Assembly (NCBI RefSeq): GCF_964355755.1 | Contig: NC_092671.1 | Span: forward strand, 20,922,001 to 20,986,000 | Reading direction: 5' to 3' | Source: Antedon mediterranea | Taxonomy: Eukaryota; Echinodermata; Crinoidea; Comatulida; Antedonidae | DNA: 64,000 nt | Shown: one piece after another, positions 36,146 through 48,072 of the stretch | Numbering within the stretch: the stretch's first letter is position 1 | Layout: the number at the start of each line of letters is the position of its first letter | Notes under the pieces: model-generated | The model's database searches: none | Told to the model about the DNA's origin: nothing | Seen by the model: only the letters and a program-made list of their open reading frames with translations | Position numbers and translations under genes: made by a program

Positions 36146-38063
36146 TGAACTATAGAGTCGCGTCCACGTCGAGTCGACTAAAAATGTAAGTGTGCTCCAC
36201 GCAAAAATGTTTGTACCAGCTATAGGTTAAATGTCAAAATATGGTGTTTTTTAACATTTTTGTGTATTTCTGTTGTATTAGAGCAAATATAATTATATAT
36301 ATTGCGAGTAATTTGAGACTAAATTATAACTATAAAACAGCTAATACTATATAATAGGAAATATACAATATATTAAAATATATATATAAAGTAACATTGA
36401 CATCGGCAGAAATTAAAATTTGTACTTATTAGATTAAACTTATACAATTTTTAAAAAACATAAATGGATTTTGCATTTTTAATAGTCATATATAAGTTGT
36501 TCCAGACAGGACAGTAATACTATGACTTGTAGAAACTAGTCTTCGAAGAGGAGGTCGAAGTTTACATTTTACTCTAGTATTGTACTTATGACCTTTACCA
36601 CCAGTAAAAGGTTTAAGGTTTAAAAATTGTAAATCAGGATTATTGAACATTCGGAACTTAAAAATGCCAATTTGGTAATTATGAATATCATCAATGTTTA
36701 ATACATTATGTATGTGGAAGAAATTCTGGAGTTTAACAAGTTTATCAGTGTAAGAAGCATATGAATTAAACCAAATAATGTTGTTACAATAGCTGATAGG
36801 AGGTTGCATAAGTGACCTATAGATTGAAAGGAGTGCACTTAAAGGAAGTTAGTGACGAATTTTTAAATAAACATATTTAGTTCAATTCGTCAACAAAGAC
36901 TCCTAAAAACTTATAGTAATTTGTTTGGGATATAGATTTATCAGAAATTTTAATGGATATATTATTAACATTAATTTTATTTCTTTTAGTTCTAAAAATT
37001 ATATATCTAGTCTTATCACAGTTAAGAGAAAGTTTATTACACCTAAGCCATTTATCAATTTTGATAAGTTCAGAATTAACAATATCAATAAGTGTATTCA
37101 AATTGGGGTTTCATACGAACAGATTTGTATCGTCAGCGAATAAAGTCATGTTTAAAATATTTGAAGAAATAAAAATATCATTTATATATATGATAAATAA
37201 TAATGGCCCAAGAATACTTCCTTGGGGTATTCCATAATTATTAGTTGTGTGTTCAGAAGAATTTCCGTTAAAGACTTTATATTCGCTTCTTCCATATATA
37301 TAGTTTTTAAACCAAGATACCATACTCAAGTTCCATAATAAAATCGAATGGTCAAGCGTATCGAAAGCCTTACTCAGGTCAATAAATATTCCAATAGCAG
37401 TATCTCCTCTATCTGAGGCAACTTGTACTTTTTTTCAATAAGATTAAGTATAGCCATAAAGGTTGAACTTTTTAAAAGAAACCCATATTGTTCTTTGTGG
37501 ATGTGCAAATTTATCTAAAAAGGAATACAAACGGTTATAAACAATACGCTCTAAGATTTTTGATAGAGCAGGTAAAATGGATATTTGAACGATAATTATT
37601 AAACAAGTTTTTATCACCAGATTTAAATAGAGGAAATATCCTTGCTAACTTTCAAGTGATAAATTAAAGATGTATGATAAAGGTGACGCTACATATAAAA
37701 TAATATATATTAAGTAATTTACTGCTAATTTCATCAATGCCTTCAGAGTTAGACGGTTTCATTTTATTAACAATAGAAATAATTTCTAAATCATCAGTGA
37801 GCTTAAAATAAATTGAATTTGGAAAATTGCCATTAAGGTATTGCTTGTAGTTTTCATTTGCAGGCGAGACTATATTTTTGGCAAGAGTTTCTCCTACTTC
37901 ATTGAAGTTATTAATATTATTGACAATATCTACTTTCAGAGTCAGGTAAGGCAGTAACATGTTTCTTTCTGCCGAGCACATCATTAATAATTGACCAAGT
38001 CTGCTTTGCGTCATTAAATAAAATACGAGAATAATAGTTACGTTTACTAATTCTGATGAGATA

Positions 38064-38243
38064 AAGCTTGGTTCCCACTAGAACGTAACGCAAGGACGTA
38101 AACGCAACGCAAGCGTTTTAACCAATGACAGCGAAGTTATAGACAGTTAGCAATCACAAGCGAATAAGCCATCGCTTGTGATTGGTCAATTCACTTGCGT
38201 TGCGTTACGTCCTTGCGTTGCGTCGCTAGTGGGAACCACGCTT
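38064..38243. mobile_element. 180-bp MITE with TA duplication inside the LINE
   Basis: TIR AAGCTTGGTTCCCACTAG at the left; its inverse with one mismatch at the right (CTAGTGGGAACCACGCTT). Flanked by TA on both sides. The inner sequence is a strong palindrome rich in AACGCAA/TTGCGTT words. TA duplications are used by Tc1/mariner and some others; family unassigned. Confidence 0.75.
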
Positions 38244-38644
38244 TAGTAAGCATATTTCTATATTTCTTAAATTTTGATAAATTTAATTGTGTTGAGGACG
38301 TTGAATGTTTTTTTATAATACATTTCTTTTATTGATTGACTTAAGAATACCTCTAGTAATCCATGGTTTTTTTATATGATGTTTTCTTGGTTTTAAGTGT
38401 TTTAGATGGAATAGTTTGTTTAATCGTATGTTGGATTTCTTTAATAAACATATTATAACTAGTATTAGTGTCATTTGAATTGTAAAGTGAATTCCAATTC
38501 ATTTTAGTAATAAGATCATTAATTGTAGTCTAATTAATGATTTTAATTTTTGTAGATGATGCCGTGTTATGTAAGGACATATTGAGATCATTCAAAATAA
38601 TATAAATGGGATAATTGTTGACAGTTAAGAAGGGAAAGTGAGAA

Positions 38645-38820
38645 TTAAGATCTAGCCATCAGGTGCTACTGGACATTCCGAGGAGCAAACATAGTTGGGG
38701 AGATCGGACTTTCAGTGTTGCTGGACCTAGGCTCTGGAACCACCTACCCTTGAACATTAAACACACATCATTATTGAGTCACTTTAAGTCACTACTCAAA
38801 ACGATTGATTGATTGATTGA
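38645..38820 (+). pseudogene. 3' tail of a second LINE, ending in (ATTG)n
   Basis: The plus strand encodes the typical extreme C-terminus of CR1/L2-like LINE proteins: RTFSVAGPRLWNHLP, then SLLSHFKSLLKT. It is followed by four GATT/GATTG repeats. Short-unit 3' tails are typical of L2-like LINEs. It splits the endonuclease region of the minus-strand LINE between TDH and FPFL, so it is younger. Extreme 5' truncation. Confidence 0.75.
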
Positions 38821-39110
38821 TAATGATCAGTTATTTCAGATGTGATAATACCAGATTGTAATGGTTCAGGATTCAGATTTCTATAATTAGTTAAAATATT
38901 ATCTATAAGTGTTGCAGTTGTTTCAGTTACAGTTGGATTGTTTATTAATGGAAAGTAAGATGAAGATTCAATTGTATCAATAAATGTTTTGGTGTTAGCT
39001 GTATTTTTACTAATATCAATATTGAAATCGCCTAGAATAAAGCAATGTTTATTTTCATTATTAACTGCATGGAGGACCTTTTCAAGATTATCAGTAGGCC
39101 TAAAAGTAAA

Positions 39111-39707
39111 AATATTTATAGATCATAATTTTATTAACAGTAGGCCTATGGACCTTTTTAGCTAATCTAGGTAATCTCATTGCTGGAGAATTTGGAGCCA
39201 GGAGAAAACGTGGGTGTCCAGCAAATTGTCGACCTCCACACACCACCACACGTGGCGAATGTCCCCACGGTGTAACTTAAAATAACTAACTTTTTCTGCG
39301 CGGCATAGCCCAGAGACGGCAAACAAAGTAAAATCTCCATGGATATTTTTTTTCCTTTATACACCTTACCAATAATAGGCTCATTGGCTTATAATTAATA
39401 TTATCAATAATATTATCACAACATTACATACAATTATCTATATATTAATGCTACTAAATTGTAGGCCTATACGTATTTTATTTATCTCTTCCAAAACCAC
39501 TGAACGGTACGTGCACACATTTGGCACACTGATGTTATCGATGGGCCGCACACGATAGGTTATGTCACTTTCCTGAATTTTAAAAATAAACACTAAAAAA
39601 AGGCAAAAAATAGCATTAATTTGACTTCGCAGCAATCATATTACGTCACTGTATAAACTACGCAACCTCCTCTGTTGTGTACCGCCATGGCCAGATATAC
39701 AAATACC
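39111..39707. other. no gene recognised
   Basis: AT-rich with AGGCCTA words. Two chance minus-strand frames without motifs. Confidence 0.35.
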
Positions 39708-39716
39708 TGCCGGGCC

Positions 39717-40653
39717 GCGATTTTTTTTTTCGTACATAAGTTGGGGGACCCCCTCATGAAACGTCACAAAATAAACATGAATAATTCATCAGTTAAATTT
39801 TCTTGTTCCGTGTGCACCCAAGCGTATAGCAACAAGAAGTGATTACACAAGTGCGGTACGATTCTAGGCCTATCTCCGCTGTTGTTGCGACGTGCGATTT
39901 CATAGAAGATAGCGGCGTTTTGTGTGGATTGTCAAAATAATCAGCCTTTAGTTTATGGTGTTTTTAATATAATTTATTACTAAAGAATTACGTGTTAAAA
40001 TTATAGTTTCTATTAATACTATTATGTATTAATACTAGTATGCCTAATTATTAGTCTCTAAACCCATGTCTATTCTAGTAGTAGCTGTGGGTGTGTGTGA
40101 CGTGTGTGTGTTAGGTATGACCAAAGATAGTTATCTTTGGTATGACACAATCCGAGTAATAAGTCAGCAAAATTAAACAATAAATTACACAAAAATACAT
40201 TTTTTATTCTCGTGGGTCAAATCTTCCCATCTCATGTGTTCATATACGCGCATTTTTTAAGTTCCTTTGAGTACATCATGCATATTGTTTGATAATAAAA
40301 TAGCAGAATTAAAAAAATACAGTACACAAATTATACACATTCTTTATTCTTGTGGGTCTAAGCTTTCTTTGGGCTATGTCCAATGAATTACTACTTAGTT
40401 TAATGTCTTGCCTAGCTGTCGATTAGCCTCGACTCGACACATTTTGTGTGAAGAAGAGTGCGCGAAGGCAATCACGTGAATTGACTTATTCTAGGCCTAC
40501 TGTAGAAAGTATCGTATCGCAGTTGTGTAATCACTTCTTGTTGCTATACGCTTGGGTGCACACGGAACAACAAATTTAACTGATGAATTATTCATGTTTA
40601 TTTTGTGACGTTTCATGAGGGGTCCCCAACTTATGTACGAAAAAAAAAATCGC
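39717..40653. mobile_element. Mutator-like non-autonomous element (9-bp target duplication)
   Basis: Long terminal inverted repeats of about 155 bp start GCGATTTTTTTTTTCGTACA and end with the inverse. Both copies share ATAAGTTGGGG and CAAGCGTATAGCAACAAG. The 9-bp sequence TGCCGGGCC directly flanks both ends (39708-39716, 40654-40662). Nine-base duplications and long TIRs are hallmarks of MULEs. The interior has a GT-rich stretch (40090-40110) and a perfect small palindrome CCAAAGATA-GTTA-TCTTTGG region near 40122-40141, with no coding potential. Confidence 0.75.
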
Positions 40654-40852
40654 TGCCGGGCCGCCAAAAAAAACAGTCTTTAGTCAACCGTAGCGAATGA
40701 TCGAGTCGTTGACGTTTTAACTAATTTCACCTATTCTTTGAACAGAACGATTTTTGTAAATCACGGTTTGGGTCAGTGAGTAAAACGCCGTTGATATCAA
40801 ATCCGCGACATGTGTAATTATGAAGTATCACCGCTTAAAGCTAAAAATCAAA

Positions 40853-40975
40853 ACTAGACCACAATGTAACATATGAAAATTCACACAAAAAATTGCAAAA
40901 TATAAAAAACCATGAAATAAAAAAAAATGTAAATGAAAAAATGGGTAGGCCTATCGTGTTTCCGCTAAATATCAA
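40853..40975 (+). repeat. direct repeat flanking the 10.8 kb element (left copy)
   Basis: CTAGACCACAAT...ACACAAAAAATTGCAAA...TGAAATAAAA...ATGTAAATGAA here resembles 52208-52345 in the same orientation, beyond the other end of the element. The similarity is moderate. It could be a dispersed repeat into which the element inserted, or an older duplication. Confidence 0.45.
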
Positions 40976-41010
40976 ATATTAACGAAAAATACACCCCGAA
41001 ATGTAAAGTT

Positions 41011-41016
41011 TGTGTC
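41011..41016 (+). repeat. 6-bp target site duplication, left (TGTGTC)
   Basis: Immediately precedes the element's first base. An identical hexamer follows the last base at 51844-51849. Confidence 0.85.
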
Positions 41017-41231
41017 AGTAGAAGAAAAGGCACTTCAGTCCACCCTAGCATTTCATAATTACTTAATTAATTAATTAGATTTCCTGTTATTGTAATAATT
41101 AAATTATTCTTAATTAATGAAGGTCGTTCTTTTCCTGGTTTCGTAATAATTAAATTATTCTTAATTAATGAAGGTCTTTCTTTGTTTAGGGGCGTTATTT
41201 ATTAATATATTTATTTTATATTTAGATGGTG
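41017..41231 (+). repeat. left terminal inverted repeat of the Polinton-like element
   Basis: 215 bp, containing two 51-bp tandem units (TTCTTAATTAATGAAGGTC... and CTTTTCCTGGTTTC). The right TIR has three. It ends near AGATGGTG; beyond that the two ends diverge. Confidence 0.85.
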
Positions 41232-42718
41232 ATATATTATATATAATTATATAATAGTAGACCTATAACCACCAAAACGGTTTATTATCTATAGGAAATC
41301 ATCAATTGTAACATGCGGTAAACAATACAAATTAGTTGCGCAAATTATTAAAAAATAGCACAATTGTTACAAATGAATTTAAGAAAATAAAGGTGTACAG
41401 ATTTTATTTCGAAAAAGTGTAGACCTACAAACATAATTTTACATAAAGTGTACAGAATAAATTAACAAAAAAAAAAGGTCACACATTAAACTAATTCTTA
41501 TAAAAGCGTACAGTGTACTTTGGTTATCAGTTATATCAACTTTAGTATTTTAAGTATTAGGGCCTATTTGTGGCAAACACACGGTCCCTTTTAATTGTGG
41601 GTAGAGGCCTTTTGCCGTTCGTAATTCAAACTGTTCGTAAAATCGAAGTTAATATTCTGAGATTAGGCCTATAGCCTATGATTGTTCATTAATAAACAGT
41701 ATATTATAACGATAAAGAAACGAATGTACGATACACCAATATAACAATACAATAACTGATTAACTGAAAACTTGAAGTCTACTGTATTCCTACAATCATT
41801 CAAGTAGACATTTTTTGCTGAGTGTATGATACTTTCTCCAAAGAGAATTCGAACGATGTGTTTTCGGACGTGTTTCTACGGTTATCAGAACGGGTCAATA
41901 ATGAAAAAAAAAAAAAAAAAAAAAGAAACAAACTGCCTACTAACTCCCAAAAAATCAATACCTATAAATAAGCTGAACCTAACCCACTAAATAATCTCTT
42001 CCATACATCAAAATCGACCGAAAATGATCTGAACATTGAAAAGTGGACACGATCGTCTGTTCTTCTTTTCTGTTTCCACGGCTTGGGACATCCCTGTTAG
42101 TGATGTAGCCATGCGGTCTACACACTTATGATGATCACATCGCATAACATGTTCAGGGAACTTATTTTTCAACTCTCTGATACAATGTTTAAATACAAGT
42201 AGACTGGAAACCATTTAGGAACAGGGGTTTCTAATAATAAAAGTTGTTTAAAACTTTAGTTATGGTCAAGGGGAATTGTTCAAGACTTGGAGTAAATGGT
42301 CAAGACCGAGGGCAAATGGTCAAGACCGGAAGAAAATTAAATTTCATCATTTTATAAGTTTATAGTCACTTATTGTGTTAAAATTCATTTATTATTAGAC
42401 CTGTATACGTATTCAATAACAAAAAATAACTTTCTTACATTAATAACATATCTTTAGTGGTTAAGGTAATATATTATTTCTCTGTATACTGACGTCACAA
42501 ATATAGATAAAGAGAGACTGTAACTAAATGTTTATTACTTATTAGGGTTACAGGGAGAGTTCCATGCAACATTAAAAGATCAATTAATGAGCCACCCAAC
42601 TTAATTTGAGAGCCCCCAATAAAACGGCTGACCAGAGGTAATTGATTTTTGATGATTTCCTATAGATAATAAATTGTTTTGGTGGTTATATACTATTATA
42701 TAATTGTATATATATCAC
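41229..42718. repeat. inverted repeat pair inside the element (about 80-bp arms)
   Basis: 41229-41312 (ATAACCACCAAAACNNTTTA, TATCTATAGGAAATCATCAA) recurs inverted at 42640-42718. It may be a nested MITE next to the left TIR. The interior contains a poly(A) run (41904-41924), a short minus-strand frame at 42008-42214 with no recognised motif, and four short ATGGTCAAGACCG-type repeats (42264-42335). Confidence 0.55.
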
Positions 42719-42729
42719 GTTTTAAGCAG

Positions 42730-44590
42730 CATCACACTCTTTGAAAAACAACACATTTTAACCATGAGGTGTAGATAAAATGCAAATAAAATGTGTTGGT
42801 TTTTAAAAGTGATGATAAGTACACTTTTTACAAAATATACGAACAACCCGGAGGACTGCAAACTGTACGAGTATAAACAAATAATATAACTCTGCTAGAG
42901 AAACACTATCGATATTAACAAACGTAATTATAAACAATGAGATGGTGTACACATCGAAAAACATAGGTTACTGTATAACAATGCAAGAAAAACTTGTTAT
43001 CCCTATTATCAATTGTTTTCTCGTGTCGCTATGTTGACTTTAAAAAAAATGGTTTTATCGTAGGTCGAGTGCAAATTGGCAAGGTTTAGTTGAATGGGAC
43101 TCCCACACACCTCTCCCACACTCATTCAGAGTACTATTCTTGTTTGTTATGAGTTGTCAAGAAAAAGTAAAGATATAAAGGATTTGTGAAAAGATATTAC
43201 ACCTGATGAGTTAAATAATGTGTTGGCTAAAATGATGAGTGACCATCAAAATACATATCAGTAGACTTGTTACAGTACGGTACGGTACTTGCAGTATGTG
43301 CATGTGTTGCGACGCAATGCGAAACTGCTTTACAATTGGAAAACGCTAAACGCGTCTCCTGTGATGGACAAAATTTAAAGTTACTATAAATTCATAACGA
43401 AAATGATTTGTTTGGTGTATTTCCTTTTATTTTGTCTATTATCTATATAATAATTAATATATATTTATTAATGTGTACGTGTTTCCTTAATTTGTCATTT
43501 CCAGAAACTTCTACGCAAATCAGTAGCTCAGTTTTGTGATTGGGTAATTGTTCTTGAATGATAAACCGTTTAAAATAGTGACGTCATGTTTTTCAGCCTA
43601 ATATTGTGCCTCGATGATTCCATCAATACCGCCAAAAATAAACCATTTACTGCGGAACCCATTTTATAAAATGATGCTTGATTAAGGGATTTTTTCATCA
43701 TCTACGGTAAATTAAAACATTCAGAGAACTATTGGTAACAATCAATAAGAGGATATTTACAAAGAACCGTTAAAATGTAGGCCTATGTCGTTATAAGATT
43801 TAGCCTGCAAAGCGAAGAACAAGGCCTGTAAAAATAAAAAATGCTGCAGATTCATAAAAAGAAAAAAAAAGTCTCGGTAGATAAACGTGTAGAAAAAAAG
43901 TTACAATATTTATAAAAACCAAAGTAGTTCTAAGAATATCTAATGGCAATAACCTGCACGTAAACAAATTTCAATTTTTGGCTCCGGTTGAAGGTCTTGT
44001 TTTCTGTTAAAATGTGTGAAGTGTCAAGAAATACAATTGGTAACCAAAACGTCTTTCTGTATTCGATAATTATGATTTCTCTGAGTTTTTTTTTTTGCAA
44101 TTATGATAAAAGTAATATAAAATAATACACAGATATCGGTCATTTCTCACAATTGAATTCATAATTTTATTTACAATACCACTTACAGTAAAAATATCGT
44201 AGATCTACATGGTCTTTATTGTAATAATATTAATCACACACATTTTTAGATAAATCATTGATACATGTACGAAAATATGTGCTATTATTAGTGTTATTAT
44301 AACGGTTTTTTTTGTTTTTGTTTTGTTTAATCTACCAGTCCGTTTCAAACGTTACAAGTACCTATTACTCTTGAAATTACGATTAAAACGCTTTAAAGAA
44401 AAACTTACACACTTATTAAAAACATAAAAAATTGTATTTAACAATGAGAAATACATTACAAGTTACTTTTAAGAAATTATTCGTAAAGTTAATCATTATC
44501 CACACAATGACAAACAATCACATGATTATTAACGATCAATGGAATTAGGCCTAGATCTAAGTGAATTAACTTCAATACAATAATAAAACC
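42730..44590. other. no gene seen in this part of the element
   Basis: AT-rich with frequent stops in all frames. In a full Polinton one would expect replication and capsid genes in such space; none is recognisable. Confidence 0.5.
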
Positions 44591-44599
44591 ATTTGTAGG

Positions 44600-45330
44600 A
44601 ATAGCATCACTACGTTACGTTCGTTCCCCTAACGGGGTTTTATTTCCACAATATTTAGGCCTCTGGCCCTTATATCTTACATACAAATCATACAATAATA
44701 TTTTCTAGTTGGGTTGCAAAATAATATTTTCTATTTTCGTAAGCTAAATAAACAAAATTTGCTAAATCTTGGACTACTCTAGTGTTGCACATTAAAAAAT
44801 AAAACTTATTTAAACAAGGGAACGTGTGATAAAAATTAGGAATATATAAGTTTCTGAGTTCGGAATAATATGGACAGACTAACATAAAATGAAATTCGTC
44901 TTCAATAGAATTCATATTGCATAATTTACATAAACGGTTTTGAAAGTGGGATTTTGTTCCATCTTCCCTTTTCTATTTCCAAATCTAACACTCCTAAACG
45001 AAATTTTGTGAATATATTTTTACGTTTCCAATCTTTTAAGTGTAACAAATGATAACTTATTTCAATTTTCGTTTTAAAATACTTAAAATATTTTAGTTTT
45101 GAATGTAAAGAAAATTGTTCAAAATATTTTTGTTTTTCTAAATCAATCAGTCGTAATTTAAATTCATTAATAAATAATTTCTTGTCTTCAACCATTTGAT
45201 TGTACCAAACATAACCAAAGCCGGTTGAACAAAGTAAATGTTTTACCTGACTAGCCCAGCAATATTCATTTCTGTTAATTTTTCTTAACTAAAAACTGTA
45301 ACATTTAAAAATAAATCTATTTTTATCCAT
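44600..45330 (-). pseudogene. LINE RT C-terminal (zinc-knuckle) fragment
   Basis: Minus strand: WASQVKHLL and GFGYVWYNQ (about 45220), then KLRLIDLEKQKYFEQF, LGVLDLEIEKGRWNKIP and, after a 1-nt frameshift near 44935, LCKLC...IEDEFHFMLVCPYY. This is the conserved C-terminal region after the RT in many invertebrate LINEs, with a zinc-binding CxxC...HxxxxC pattern. A stop and frameshift make it dead. The 3' UTR-like part reaches about 44600. It is 5'-truncated and presumably inserted into the Polinton-like element. Confidence 0.75.
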
Positions 45331-45540
45331 GTCAATAATATGCAACCAAAAACGAATAATTGAAATTAAAAAATCGACATGCAAGGAGACTCTGCCTAAT
45401 TCTGTAGTTACGGCTGAGCTAGGGGCACAAAAATAATTCAACTGGTACTACTATACTAAATGAGAACAGATCTTGAACAGTTGATATTCTTGAGATCTGC
45501 AATCACTATTAAAGACTGTAATGTTTGCGTAACATTTCTC

Positions 45541-47325
45541 TCATCTTTTAATATCTCTAAACGTGAGATTTATTCTTGGTAGCTTGATGGATTGATTTTT
45601 AGGCAGTGAATGGTACCAGTACTCATTAGTGGGATAATTCATCATTAATAATGTACCGTGTTTAAGATCAACAGTTACTGGCTCAATGATTCTTTTGGGA
45701 CTCTTACCTCGCGCATCACCATGTCGAAATCTAAACATACGTGTTTGCCCCAATGATACAGAGGCGATTGGACTAAAGTGATTCATGTCTTTCTCATCAT
45801 CTTTGTGTTCGCCAATGTAATCACTTCCACTAGCATATCTATAGAGTAACGACAAAATACAATAGAAAATAAAATATTTTAAGATGAGACTAAAAAAAAC
45901 CAATTATCCATTAAAACAATCTTATCTAGCAAATTGCAGAAATCATCCAGTATGAATACTGATAGTGTTCCTTCGTTTTAGAGGTAAACGATGGAACCTT
46001 TTAATCAATAAATAAAATAAATAAATAAAATAATAAACAAGAATATTTACCGGTTGACCAAAACAAAATTGAAGTAATGTCCTGTAACCGATTTTAAAAG
46101 ATCGCGGAGATCTTTCAGGAATGGTGGCCACGGTAAAGCTGGTATTGTATTGCCTGAATATTTGTAAGTTAAGCCCGAATCGCCAAACGAAACCTGCAGA
46201 GGGGAAACCATACCAAAAAAAAAAGTCATTTATTATTTGGCGAGATGTAAATGAACACGCCCAAATAAAATTATTTACAGTAAAAGAGTAAATTACACCT
46301 ATAGCTAAACAGCTGTAAATAAAGAAAAACAAAGGAAACGATATACAAGTAATTAACAAGTCATTAATACAAAACCACGGATAAAAACACAATGGAACTA
46401 ACCTGTTTCCTAGGAATATTAAACCACTTTCCGTACACTTTCACCTTTGCAAGATCACCGGTAAAATAGTCAATCTCTTCCTCACATTTTTTAAACAATG
46501 TATCGGCTGCTCCTTTATCAAGAAGTTGAAGGTAATCACAGTCTAAATTTTTCCCTATTATCTTTTGCACCGATAACTTATCAGGGGGTAGCAATTGATG
46601 TTCTGAATTGAATAAACGTCCTCCATTATCGTTTTTGTCAACACCCCCTTCAACAGTAGCCGCATTATCACTACCAACCTCCTCAGTCATCTTTTGTATT
46701 TCACCGTGTTTTTCAATTATCTTGAACCACTGACTCTTTGGAAGGTTTACACCTTTTTTTTACCGGGTTTAAACTTGCCTCCTTCTTCAGACTTGTAATA
46801 GCGGCGAATACACACAAATTGTTCTTCTTTCCAGTTACTAACTACCACATGATTTATGTCCGAAAGTGGGATTCTTACTGCCTCCACCATGTTAATGTCT
46901 CTTAGTAAGTCTTCCAGTGACTGGAGAATTAAATTGATATTGTTAAAAAGTTTTTGCCACAGCAGAACGGGTAAATTAATACCTAGAGGTCCAGGTTTGA
47001 AGGCATCATATTCTTCCGTTTGGTAATACTCTCTGAGACAAACATAAACATCGTCACCCCATCGTTGGGCCACTACATGGCGTTTTTCAGACAAGAAAAT
47101 CCGATTCTTTGAAGTTATGGAAATCTTTGGTACATCATCGGTCATTACGGCAAAATACCAGGCGCTCATTCCTGAGGCTTTACTCAAACCGTTACACTCA
47201 TCTGTTTGACCGTTAAAAGATTTTCTAGGATCCAATATATTCGCTGATGTAGAAGCCATCGTTGGTATTTTTAAACTGCTACACTCGTCAGCTTGACCAT
47301 TAGAACTCCCCATAACTCTTTTCAT
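45541..47325 (-). CDS. two PC4 domains fused to ALKBH2-type dioxygenase
   Basis: Three exons: 47325-46403, 46193-46051 and 45838-45541 (stop), with GT-AG introns in matching phases. About 454 residues. Residues 68-140 and 149-215 are PC4 (SUB1/p15) domains, known to bind single-stranded DNA: both have a VYVCLREYY/FVCIRRYY strand and FKPG...GINLP/GVNLP...W. Residues about 270-454 are AlkB: KWFNIPRKQ, FGDSGLTY, FNFVLVNR, GEHKDDE, SPIASVS, WYHSLP, PRINLTFR. Fe(II) ligands H367, D369, H432 and 2-oxoglutarate arginines R444, R450 have the same spacing as human ALKBH2, which removes methyl groups from 1-methyladenine and 3-methylcytosine. A run of eight A (46754-46761) shifts the frame in the second PC4 domain; nine or six would restore it. 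The shift could be an assembly error, allele or inactivation. The fused DNA-binding role is inferred. Confidence 0.85.
46754..46761 (-). other. frameshifting A8 run in the second PC4 domain
   Basis: Upstream sequence reads FKPGKKK then stops two codons on. Downstream sequence reads GVNLPKSQW in another frame and continues open for over 110 codons into the AlkB domain. The breakpoint is an eight-base homopolymer. Confidence 0.8.
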
Positions 47326-47473
47326 AGTCCTAGGGGTTTCTCACCAATTGCTAATTTCGGAGTAGGTAAACAGTTGAAACTCATGTTTATAGACTGTAGA
47401 GAGTTACAGAAAGTGAAACGAATGATCGTTGACAACTCTGAACGATTACGTTTGAATCAGGTCCGATATATAC

Positions 47474-48072
47474 TGTAATATAATGTTGCGTTGTTGAGGT
47501 ACTAATGAAGACTCTGACTCGCTTGACTGTCGTAACACATATATTGTTTATTCAGTATAATACTTCAGTACAATATACAACTATAAGTATAGATAAGGAA
47601 CGGACGATCAATGATGCTGTCAGTGAGGTGTGAAGTGTGTAGGTCTGCTTCTGAAGAAGTGGCTGTGAGGTGTAGATGTTCTTCTGAAGAAGTGGCTGTG
47701 AGGTGTAGATGTTCTTCTGAAACTTGGGAGTATATTGGCTCAGTTCATTTGCATAATGTCATTACATCATTTATGGAGCTAATGATTGGTCCTAAGTTGG
47801 TCCAGGGGTGTTTAAGTGGGAGTGATTAACGGTATAATAAGGTATTTCTGTGATGGATGACACTGTCAAATCTGTACTTAAATAGTGTCAGTCACTCCTG
47901 GTTTAACGATGGGAAAAGTCACAAAATTAAGCTAAGTGTTTTCTTTAGGGATTCTATTATAAACTAAATGGTCATTAAAACATCTGGACTTTCTGGGTCA
48001 AGTTTGTGCACTTATTTGAATTCCGATACAAAGGTCGATTTCTTAAATATAAAAGTATATCGTTATATTACA
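47474..48072 (-). repeat. 3' LTR (left copy)
   Basis: 599 bp, TG...CA ends. Contains a 30-bp tandem duplication (GAAGTGGCTGTGAGGTGTAG). A 72-codon plus-strand frame is present identically in both LTRs and is antisense to the element; not considered a gene. Confidence 0.9.

Larger units (their letters stand above)
33903..36338. repeat. 2.4 kb inverted-repeat structure with about 150-bp arms
   Basis: 33903-34055 (ending GAGCACACTTACATTTTTA) is repeated inverted at 36181-36338, including ACCTATAGCTGGTACAA. The interval contains the duplicated block at 34960-35800. The left arm belongs to the tandem repeats at 32481-34230, so this may be an inverted copy of one unit rather than a transposon. Confidence 0.6.
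36480..39110 (-). pseudogene. decayed LINE (endonuclease to RT C-terminus)
   Basis: Minus strand, read from high to low coordinates: endonuclease C-terminal half with GDFNIDI (about 39040), LIDNILTN and SEITDH; then about 38640 FPFLTVNN and linker; the RT region with KMKPSNSEGIDEIS (about 37740), motif A DLSKAFDTLDHS (about 37370), YGIPQGSILGPLLF (about 37220), catalytic FADD (about 37125), WLRCNKLSLNCDKTRYIIF and YKFLGV (about 36910-37060), and a C-terminal domain to 36486. Several frameshifts and stops split it, and it is 5'-truncated. The order identifies a jockey/CR1-type LINE. It carries two later insertions (38064-38243 and about 38645-38820). Confidence 0.8.

Noticed and set aside
45943-46392. 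149-codon minus-strand frame overlapping the AlkB exons
   Set aside because: It is intron plus a different frame of AlkB exon 2; the real frame has the conserved AlkB motifs.
47611-47829. 72-codon plus-strand frame with CRCSSEEVAV repeats, duplicated at 50361-50579
   Set aside because: It lies entirely within both LTRs, is antisense to the element, and is produced by a 30-bp tandem duplication; not a gene.
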